The notes beneath the pieces were generated by a model that was not told the origin of the DNA, did not search any database, and was given only the letters and a program-made list of their open reading frames with translations. Shown one piece after another: positions 23,772-35,700 of a stretch of DNA of 64,000 nt (the stretch's first letter is position 1; the number at the start of each line of letters is the position of its first letter). The stretch is from Chiridota heheva (taxonomy: Eukaryota; Echinodermata; Holothuroidea; Apodida; Chiridotidae): contig JAIGNY010003794.1 in the NCBI GenBank assembly GCA_020152595.1, positions 442,501 through 506,500 on the forward strand, given 5' to 3'. A program made the translations under genes and the position numbers.

Positions 23772-26700
23772 CTACAAAATTAAGACAGAATGGGAAATAT
23801 TTTTGAATGATGATGTACTACTAACAAAAAAAAATTGTTTAATGATCATGACAGGTGGGAGTTTGATGTTAAAAATGTATTGACCAACAAAGATTGTAAA
23901 AACATTAACAAAGCTCCTTTCAGAATTACCACCATATTAAAATACAAATGGCATCCCACTCTCTGTTCCGCATGCTATCCCATCCTACATCACTCGCTAC
24001 AGTAAATCATGAAATCCAGATGCCATTCCACCACATCATCCACATACCATCGCACCTGCAATGACATCCAACCACATGCCATCTTCAACTCCAACATTGA
24101 GGCGTAGGAGGAGCTTAAAAACGTGACAAATAATTTTGTCCAAGATTGTCTGAGTGTATATTTTCGACTGCAGAGAAATAAGCACTAATTATAGGATGTC
24201 AAACTGAATGGAATAATTTTTCTTTATGGAGAAGGAACATCTTTTTCTGATTGTGCAGAAAATTAGAACTTGCTTAAATGAAGGGTTATGACAAACTATA
24301 TTGCAGACATTCTTGTAGGGGGATGGTAATATTGAAGGTTGAATTGATGAACTTAATTTTTAAGCCGAAATAGAAAATGAATTTAATTAACAAGAATAAA
24401 TAGTACAAAATCTCAATTTACATGAACAATTAGCAAACTAATTTATTTACCCTAATTTTGCAAGCAATTGTTGTTGTTGGGGGAGGACGGGGGCAGTATT
24501 GAATGTGGAATTCATGAAGGTAATTTATGTGGCTAAAATATGTACATTATAAAATAACAGCTAAACATGCATTCTATGCAAAATCTGGTTCTGTTCACGG
24601 TGAAGCACAAAAACAAATAAAAGACTGAAGTAATATCAACTTTTATTACATATTTGTGGTTCCCCGATCATGAGTGCGGAGGATACACGTTATATCTGTG
24701 GCTACTCGTGTGGTGCGGAGAATACACGTTATATCTGTGGCTACTCGTGTGGTTCGTCACAGATAACCTTCACATTGCTTATGTTCCAGGACAAGAAGTT
24801 GGCATTCCAAACATTTTAAGAGCGCTGGCATTGTATATGATTAAATTTCAATACTTCTTTAGTAAAGGACATACATTGCAAAATATATTCCATGCCCCCA
24901 CTCCCGCCCCTACCCTCTCACTACCATTCGAAACCACATATGCCTACAATGCAATAATGCCAAATTAATGAAGAGAATACAATTCAATTCAGGGGTAACA
25001 CATATTTCTCAAATTACATACATTTATAATTGAAAGAAAATTCAAATTGGTATATGTGCTTCAAGAACACCAGACACACAATATATTTTCCGATATATTC
25101 AAATAAATTATATCATTTTATATTTCAATAATGGAATTAAAAGAAATAATATAAACAAGCACAAAAAAAAAATCTAATGAATTAACAACTACCTGCATTT
25201 TTAATACATAACATTTATAATTATAATTCCACAGAAATACTTTGAAACTTATTTTTCGTTTTTTTACCTTTTACAGATATTGAAAATAAATTGTATTTGT
25301 TATGCATATCAGGAATATATCATTGTAAGTTCTTTCAAGGCAAGAGCCTACTTCATATATATTTCCTTTCACAAAAAAAGTTGTGAAATTCGTTTACATT
25401 GTTTGCTCAAAGTTGCTGACCAATGCACAAAATCGAATGGACAATGGCGATTTGGGTGTCTTAAAGTTGTCTGATTTTAATTTGATATTTTAATGATGGG
25501 TTAATTCATAATGCGCTATCATGCCGCAAAGTCTTTGTATACAGCTTTCCGTACACGACACCAGACTTTTCACATAAAAAGTCTGGTATAATGATACCCA
25601 ACTTTCGGTATCACCAGCTTGTTTAAACTCATAACAAAGAACCTCTCTGTTGTCATTAAGACCTGTTTGTAACTTCCAGTGATGAAGACCATACACAGTC
25701 AGAGTATTGTGTGGTCACATATTAAAAGTGCACCCAAGCAGAAGTGTTGTTAGGACAATGAACAGAGATTGCACGCTGAAAGTGCACCCATGCACAAGTG
25801 AAATGAGTAAGGATGATGAGCAGGGGATTGGGTTGCATACTGGTCTGGCAAGCTGGTGGCTTGTGCAATGTAGTGTGAAATTAACAGTCTGGATGCTTCA
25901 GGTCATTTTGACCAGTTCTCCTAAAGAGAGGAATTTCTTCATAATATTTTGGGCACATGGTAATGCACAGGGAAGCCAGGTAGAGATTTTGCAATGCACC
26001 TTCTCCTATGCATTTAATATCCTGTGCTGAAAAAATAGCCACTATGAATCATCCCTATTCATATACATTAACTACTTTTTTTATTATAAATTGCAAAAAA
26101 CGACAACAAATATTGGATAAAATACGCAATTAACGCTTTGGAATAATTTAAGATCATGACAATATGATCACGTGTAGTATTATCGTGCGTCGTTTAAAAA
26201 TACACACATTGTACTTTGCGCGAGAACAATATAAATTTTTAGACATACTGCCAAAACATTAGTGTGTGTGCATGGTTTGATGCGTTCATGCATTTAGCAC
26301 TGGATATGCATGATCACCCCTAAACATTCTGTATGCTAAGTATATATGAATGAGGGAATGTTCAATTCCATAAGAACTGTACAAATTAATGCTAAATCTA
26401 ATAATATAACCTTTACAAGGTTGGTAAAATAATTTGTTTAAGAGATTTGACCGTTTGCTTTATTGTCTCAACAGAATCAAGCAGAGGATAAACAGATTTA
26501 TAGAAGAAAATAACATGCATTTGCATGTTTTCTTGTCTAAACCTCCTAGGGAACAGAGCACTTACAAAGTGTCAATACATTAAGCAATAATGATCATCAG
26601 ATTTTCACAGGTTTGAAGGTTTCTTAGCCTCCTTAAAAAGTGAGCTGCGAAAGTATTCCACATGTACATATGTTCAACAGTGGCACACCTAGAACACTCA

Positions 26701-29700
26701 GGCCTGTGGATAAATTGGTGTTGAGGGAACCAATATTGCAGTAAGATGATGTGGGTCTATAATCAATTCCCCCCCCCTCCCCCTCCCCAATCTTTACATT
26801 GGCAAATATATTAAATAAAAAACCATGAAAATTTGTTTGAATCTAGAAATATGATCTTTATTCTTTAGGAACTATGAACAGACTCATTCATTGCACTTTT
26901 TTTTTTTTGTCCTCTTTTTTCGTCATGCTGTACTGCGATTGGACAATGACAGCACGCACTGAGACATATGATCAGCTATGTGCATTTTGGCTGCGTGTAA
27001 CTAATGTCACATAGCTGACAAACTTACAACGGCTGTTAAGTGATTGCCAGGCTAATTGGGACAGGTTGGAGAGGTTTATGCTCACAAACAGCAGAATAGT
27101 AGGCAAAAATAAAATATATTTAAGGGTGCTGCTATTTGGACTGTTAGGAAGTAAAATTTGCTTTGTTGGCTAATTTTATGTTTCATTAGTTGTTCTGCTC
27201 CTTAAAGTTTCAAACAGTCAGACCCGACCTGATAAATAACCAGGTCGGGTCTGATTTTTCCTCTTTATTTTCTTTATTCTGAAAGCCTTAGTTTTTGTGG
27301 AAGTTGGTGCTGAGTATCATATTAGCAATGGATGATGTCCTTATTGTGTGGTTATTTTAATTAGGATAAAGTGGTCTCACTATTTGCTACAGTATGTTTG
27401 TGGTTATGATTTGCTGGAACAAATTTTTAAGGAGAAGGTTATGTTCGGTTTAACTTAACCAGCTTGGTCACTGAAATTTGCTCTGGCTCCTTCATTTTTT
27501 ATTTTTGCCCGGGGCCCATGGGGTTTACCCACATCGTTCCCACCCCATTGTTGCGCCTCTAGATGTTCAGGTCTTCTTTACGACGTAAACACAAAAACAT
27601 ACCTCATCACTTAAGAAGAATGTTCCCCAGTGGATTCCCATGGAATGTTTAGATTTGATGTCACGGTGTATCTTCACTGCCTCCTCTGGATCCACATGCT
27701 GACACTTCATCACAGACCTAAAAGAGGAAGAGCAAGACTTATAACAACATGCAGTAGCATAGTCATGGTGACAGGGGAGGGCAGTTCCAATCAACCCTCA
27801 ACAATTGCGTCTGCATTTTGGTCTGAAAAAAAAGTGGCAACCGTGTTCCCTCATTTAAAAATTTTGATCACCAAAATGTTTAGTTATTTGCCAGTACAAA
27901 AAACTGTTTTTAACTTTAATTTTGAATGAAAAAACCCATTCTCCCTTTCTTAATTGCAAGCCACGTAGAAGAAGTGTTGACATTTTTGGGTGCATCTCCT
28001 ACGGCCAAAGAGAAACACAGATAAGGAGAGTCTAAAAAATTTCATAAATCCTTCTCCTAACCTAAGGATGAATACTTATATCAGCTTACGAACTAGGCAA
28101 AATTGCGAAATTCACCTGCACTTCAGTCAACATGTTAGGGGATAACTGTACATGCGAGGAAAATTTGCGTCCAAAAAATGATCGCTAAAAAAAACTGGTA
28201 AGCTCCATCATAGCAAAATATATGGAATCACTCCAAAATGCCAAATGCTTTTACTTTTTTTGTAGTTTCAGGCACCTCTCGTGGGCTACAGAGACTATAC
28301 CTACGCCCGTATGTACAGTATACTATTGATCAGTGATATGAATTCATACATGTTGTATTGGTGCCATGGGGCTTAAGGCAGGGAGGAGAAAGGAAAAGGG
28401 GGAGGGGGGGGGGGGAAGGGGTGGGGGAAAACAAGGTAACAGTGTAAAAATTCATGATTAGGATTACCAGTAATAAAAATAAAGGTATTCTATGCTACCG
28501 AAATATTTCCAGTGCATTTTTTACTCAAAGAAACTTCTATTTTGGTCACCAAGTATTATTTCTATGGCGACTAAAAATCATCATTTTTCAATTTTTGGGT
28601 TGCCAATATTTAAATTTTCATCCCCATGGCGACTATGAATTTTCAAGGGTTGGTTCCAATGGAGGTCCAGACTCCATTTCTTATAAATAATGTGGTAAAG
28701 GTCCTTTGCACCCCGCCCCCAGACATCAAAACTCATGCACGCACATAAGCACTTTTTGAATCATGGTTTTAAAGCCACACCACTGGTCATAGATTACGTT
28801 GCACCATTGTTCTAAGTTATGACAATATAGCACTAAACGTACAAGGACTTAAAACAAGAAATGCAAAGTAACTTCAGTTCAACATTTTAGTCCTTGATAT
28901 ATAGCATTTTTACCGTTCGTCTATCCATCCGTTCGCCCACACACATTGTCCGTTCGCCCACACACATTGTCCTTCCGCCCACATGCATTGTCCGAAAGAA
29001 CTGAACATGACTTGTCCTTTTCCTTAAAAATTTGTTCCAGTAAATTATGACCACAAACACACTGTAGCAAATAATTACACCACTTATCTTACTTAGAATA
29101 ATTGCTCAACCAGGAGAACGAATACAATGGGACTATTGATAAGGGAATTTGATTCTAATCACTTGTGGTTTTTAGAATAAAGAAAATAAAGAGGAAAAGT
29201 CTGACCCGACCTGCTTATTTATCAGGTCGGGTCTGACTGTTTGAAATCTTAAGAAGCACAACAACTAATGAAAAGCTTCAGATTTAGGTTAAGAAGGTTT
29301 AATGTTTTTTGTTTGTTTATGCAAATTGCCAGTAGGGAATCAGGACGGATGATGAGTTGGGGTAAGTTAAGGGTATAGTTGGAAGGTAGTATGGAAAACC
29401 AGCTGGAGACTCCCTAAATTTCATGGAAAGACCATTTAAGGAAATCCTATGTTAATTTTTATGTTCACTTGTATGATTGGGTACTAAAGAAACAAATTGG
29501 TAAAAAAACCATGGTTGAGCCTTATTGCACTAGTTATTACATTTCAAAGATTTTACCAATCTGGTGAACAACACATTGAAATTTGGCATGTCCCACATGG
29601 TATGTCACGTACAGCAAACATGTGTTTTTTTTAATAAGAGCATTCAAATTTTGTATCATTAAGCCCGCCTACTGAAGAATTTGCATGACATCACCACCAA

Positions 29701-32700
29701 AAATAGTATGGCACATCTGCTGACCATGGGCTATGTGTATCACATATGACTTGAATCCAGTTTATTATTCTGTAGATATCGTGATTACAAGCTCTTTTCA
29801 GAAAAATCATATTTAGTCCACCCACTATGCATATTAATGAAATTCAATATTTTCATACCATGAACATGTACACACTATAGCTAACATCATAACTGCATAG
29901 TTCTTAAAATATGAGCATTTCAACATTTTTACATAGGCCCCCCCTACTTATTATTATGCATGACATCACCACGAAAACCAATACAGCATATCTAACGACC
30001 ATGGGCTATCTGTGTACCACATATAATATTAATCCACTGTACCGTTCTTGAGCTATCGTGTTTATAAACAGCATCACACACATACATACACACACCCACA
30101 TATAAGTGTTTATGGTGCCAATCGGGAAAGCTGTTTTTTTTGTATGCAAACTGCGGACTGTGCTTTTTATTCCTGATTCACAGGTGGTGCATCCAATGAT
30201 TATCCCCGATCGGCACCAACCACAAGCGCACACAACACTACATACACATCTTTAACATCAGGTATGTTAACCAAAAAACTGGGGAAAGGACTTAACTGCA
30301 TTAAAAGTTAGAGGGCATGAAAATTGTTTTGAAATTTTTAATGATTTCCAAACTAGGAATATCCCTGATTCATGGGTGTATATTCAAATGAGTATCCCTG
30401 ATCGGCACAAACCACAAACACCCACATGCACATATATGCCATCATGACTGCATAGGTTCATGATGCTATTGCATGGAACCAAAAAACATCAAACCTTAAC
30501 CTAAATCTAATACTCCTCATAAAAAATATTCTACTTGGTATTTTCACTTATGAATCAAATAAGATGATTTATCTACCAAACTCATTTCTATTCAAGACAC
30601 AAATTTGTACTTTTGTTTTCTAGCTTTTGAGGCAAGATTTCCTTGTTTCAGGAATTCTTTATGCCTTACATAAGTATTTTAATTGCCATGCATATAAGGA
30701 ATGCATTTATTTTCAGCTGTTTTGATTTCTTTTCGGACAATGTTTGTGGGGGGACAGACAATGCATGTAGATGGAGGACAATGTGTGCTGAAGGACTGAC
30801 AAGCATGTGAACGGATGGACATATGAACTGTAAAGACGCTATATATCCCTCTTCAGCATATTTATTGGCAAGGGGATAGAAATGTTAAAACTCATGATTC
30901 TACCTTGGTTCATATGCACCAATTGGAATAGCAGCAAGATCGAACCGACCGAACACTTCTCCAATTTTCTGAAAGAGGCTTTCTTCATAGCCTGTATCTC
31001 CTGCGAAGAAGAACTTGGAGCCCTTCGATCCCTCCACCACCCATGAGCCCCACAGGCATTGGTTCCTTCCTGACAGTACACGCCAACTCCAATGTTTTGC
31101 TGGTGTAAAGGTTATTCTAGCATCGTTTGGAAGAATGTGTGTCCCACCATTCAAATTCTACAATATTCTGGCAACCTTCCTTGTAGCATAAATTTCTACC
31201 ACCCTTTGGCACCAACCAGGTTAGATTTTTAAATTTGTCTGCAAGCTGTTTAACACTAGCTCTATCAAAATGATCGTAATGATCATGACTTATCAACACT
31301 ACATCAACAGAGGATATTTCTTCCACAGTGATAGCTGGTGGACGATATCGTTTATATCCAACAAAACTGCGGTTTCCAGGTCCTGCTATGTCGCTGAATA
31401 CGGGGTCCGTGAGAATGGTACAGCCATCAATCTGGACGAGCAATGATGCATGACCAATCCACAGTGCACGCACACCAGCACCCTCAGGCATGTTGAGTTC
31501 ATCTGGTGATGGCCGGTGAACTGATTCGGCCAGTTCCTATGAGATCAAAGGAGAACAAAAGCTGAACATGGAGCTGCTGATACTTATCGTCTGTTCTGCA
31601 CATATTTAATTAACTGATCAACTGGTTTTTTTCTACGGAACATAACATTGTATCTATCATTTCAAATCAATTGTAGTTCTAAGCTTTGAGTGACAGGTCT
31701 CAGCATGTGTGAGACACACCTTACACCACTCTTCACCACAAAGTTGGATCAATAACATTTATGTTTTCCCAGCAAATGCAGCAAAATTCTGCCATTATCT
31801 GATGATCAAAATTAGGTGGCACAGGAGGTAACTTTATATCTTGCCCTTCATCAAACCAACTTACACTAATACAAACAATTGAATGGATTTTCTCAATGAA
31901 CCCAATACACAACCCTGAGGAACCCAATACAGAACCCTGAGGAACCCAATACAGAATCCTGAGGAAGCCAATACAGAACCCTGAGGAAGCCAATACAGAA
32001 CCCTGAGGAAGCCAATACAGAACCCTGAGGAAGCCAATACAGAACCCTGAGGAACCTAATACAGAACCCTGAGGAACCCAATACACAACCCTGAGGAACC
32101 CAATACAGAACCCTGAGGAACCCAATACAGAACCCTGAGGAACCCAATACAGAACCCTGAAGAACCCAATACAGAAGCCTGAGGAACCCAATACAGAACC
32201 CTGAGGAACTCAATACACAACCCTGAGGAACCCAATACATAACCCTGAGGAACCCAATACAGAACCCTGAGGAACCCAATACAGAACCCTGAGGAACCCA
32301 ATACAGAACCCTGAGGAACCCAATACAGAACCCTGAAGAACCCAATACAGAAGCCTGAGGAACCCAATACAGAACCCTGAGGAACCCAATACAGAACCCT
32401 GAGGAACCCAATACAGAACCCTGAGGAACCCAATACAGAACCCTGAGGAACCCAAAACAGAACCCTGAGGAACCCAATACAGAACCCTGAGGAACCAAAT
32501 ACAGAACCCTGAGGAACCCAACACAGAACCCTGAGGAACCCAATACAGAACCCTGAGGAACCCAATACAGAACCCTGAGGAACCCAAAACAGAACCCTGA
32601 GGAACCCAAAACAGAACCCTGAGGAACCCAATACAGAACCCTGAGGAACCCAATACAGAACCCTGAGGAACCCAATACAGAACCCTGAGGAACCCAATAC

Positions 32701-35700
32701 AGAACCCTGAGGAACCCAATACAGAACCCTGAGGAACCCAATACAGAACCCTGAAGAACCCAATACAGAAGCCTGAGGAAGCCAATACAGAACCTTGAGG
32801 AACACAGTTGTAACTTCCTTCCATAGAGAATACTTCACCATTAACAATTACAACTCTTTGTGACCTGTCAACTAACTAGGAATTTATCCAACTGGCACAT
32901 TTCCCTCCACACCAAGTGCTCTTGTATTTCATTGTGAGTCTACCTAATGAGAACTTCTTGAATGCTCTTTGAAAATCTAGATAGATGACATCCACATTAT
33001 GACTGGAATCAACTAGTTTTGGTGACATCATCAAGACACTCCAATAAATTACAATAGAAACCAGAGTTGTTGACTCCAGTCATTGACTTGGACTCGAGTC
33101 ACACAGGTCTCATTTTCTTTTTACTTGTGACTTGATTTGACTTGCAAAAAAAAGCGACTTGTGACTTGACTTGACTTGCAAAAATATGACTTGGTTACAA
33201 CTTTAATAGAAACACAAGACCTAGCTCTTAGGTAAGAACTCATGAAGTATGGAACACAAAAGGACCACCAAATATGTTCCCAAAAGATATGTTTGCAAAC
33301 AGATATGGTCGCAAAATTAAACTTCGGAAAACAAATATGCTCAGAAAATGTAAGATCGGAAACAAATATGTTCAGAAAATATATGTTTGAAAGGAATATC
33401 TTTGCAAGAGATAGGTTGCCAATTTTTGAAGCTCACAAAAGAACCGCATTCACAACCAATATCTTGCAGATATGTTCTCAATTTGCGACAAACATACTTG
33501 TTGGTCCTTTTGGCACGCATGCTCGGCAAAAGGATAAGCAAACGTTAGTCACCAAGTGGTTCACGAAATACTTTGCAAGGTTGTTCGCAAACAGTGGCGT
33601 ATGCATATGTATGATTAAATTGTTCTAAAGGCGTGGCCTACTGGGGTTCTCCTATCAAAGGACATGTTACCTTTGCATAGCTCGGCTTGTTCAACATGGG
33701 GGTATTTTTCAGCTGATCACTGGTAACAGGGTATGTAATGCAATAAGAACATTGGTGTTGCTACACAAAAATATAGCAGAAAGAGTGAATGAGATAACGG
33801 ATTCGTTCTCGTGTCGGCCCCTATGGGAAAAGATTAAAAATGCATCATGGAGACAGGAATGGTGACAGCATAGCGGTGTATTATTAAGGTGTATATATAT
33901 TAGAGTCGGACTAAGATGCTTTAAAGGCCTGATTTTTGGTGCCATCAAATGGCTGGAGAGCCCCCATGGATGCTATTGTAGAGGGAGAGGAGAGGCCCTC
34001 GACCCAATGGCCAGTCCAATGCTGACATATACATGCATTTTCAGGACCTGACCATGTTGTCCTAGGAAAGTTCCCCCAACAGTGACGTACCTAGAATATC
34101 TTGGTGGGGCGAGGACAACAAATTAGTATAATCAAATCTGTATATGGGCAGGGGCGTAACTTAACAGGGTGGAGTGTGTTTAACTGTGTTACATCCCTAG
34201 CTAGAGCAACTTTAATTTTGACTATTTCGTTGGGCAAAAAACATGGCCCAATTCTGAAGAAAAATTGTAAAACAAATACTTCTGAAAATGTTCAAATGGG
34301 CCCCGAGGAGTGTTCACATGCACCCCAGCTCCACCATGGTTGAGCCTTGCTACCACGATAGGCCCAAAGGAGAGTTCACATGCACCCCAGCTTCACCATG
34401 GTTGAGCCTTGCTATCATGATGGGCCCCAGGACGGACCCTTCATGTAGACATTTTTGAACATTTTTTTAATGATAAATGACATCCATATATGCACAATAC
34501 ACAGAGTAGAGAAAACTTCTATCGAAACATTTCAAAGTCATCAATATGTCAATGAACTATCAGATTTAATGGTCCATCATTTTGGAGAAATCTGGATGAA
34601 AGCAATCACTCCCTGCATGGTCTTAATTCTTTTAAAATAGCCCTAATACATTATCTGTTGAAAAACAAAACATAAACAATTTGATATCTTGAAAGTTTAT
34701 CAATCTAGTGTACTTTAGGGGAGGGGAGGAACAGCTTATAGTACAGGAGGTGCGTGGATATGGGAGGGATCATGTCAGGCGAAGGAGGGGCGGGTGGATG
34801 TTACATGCTGATATGTTAAGACTACAGTTTGTATGTCAGTAGCATAGAAGTAGTATTTTTTTCCCTTATCTTTTTTTTCATCATTTTAAGGTGGCCTGAC
34901 CCTGATAAGCTCTGCTTCGTTCAGGTCTCCTCCACTGCAGGCATTTCAGCATGCTGTTTCATTCTTGTATTATGTTCTATTGTTGTAACTCATTCATTAG
35001 GCTTATGTTATGAAAGTACCAAATGTTACTAATTAATTATCTTTTGTCAAAGATGCAGTGGAAATAAATAAATAAATAAAAAATATATTTTTTTACATTG
35101 ATTTTGTTTATATTGTCGGAAAGGAGAACAATATATTGATCTTTCTTGGTGGGGCCGACATCATAATAGCAAGGGACAGAAAGGAACAATCCATTGATGT
35201 ATCTTTTTGATGGGCCCAACTTATGATTGAAGGGACCATCATGATAGCAAGAAGGATAGAGAGGAAGGGCCCATCCTGGATATGAAAATGGGCCATGGGC
35301 CCTGTTTGGTTATACTGTCTTTGCCTATTACTACAGCACAAGCTGACAAGGCCTTCAGTAAATATTTATTTTTTATTTTTTTATATTATACTAATTGTTA
35401 CCAGGCCCCCTCACTTGCCTAGTTACGCCACTGCCCTTGTCCAAAGTCATGGATTTTGGCAGAATTAACGCCATCATTGCATGTCACATCATGGTATACA
35501 TGGTATATTTTGACTGTTTGATAGACCTATACTTGATTTCATCCTCTGAATCCTCCAGGTGCATTAGTAGACTGTGGGGGGTTAAGCAACGAACTGACAT
35601 TTATATATACCCCATTTGAAAAACAATTGCCTTCTAGCCGAAAATCCTACAAATTTGTCCAAAATTGTTTAGATTTTCCACAAAAAATACTTTGACTGAG

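Noticed and set aside
25707..26030. 107-codon frame (+)
   Set aside because: No domain; contains an internal near-repeat and lies antisense in a NAPE-PLD intron.
31118..31150. Micro-intron to explain the NAPE-PLD frame change
   Set aside because: The only GT..AG span is about 31 bases, shorter than known animal introns; an indel is simpler.
31733..32847. Minus-strand frames of 152-282 codons
   Set aside because: Artefact of the stop-free 22-bp unit; the same repeat is open in all three frames.
33242..33628. 128-codon frame (+)
   Set aside because: Translation of the foldback arm's ATATGTTYGCAAA units.
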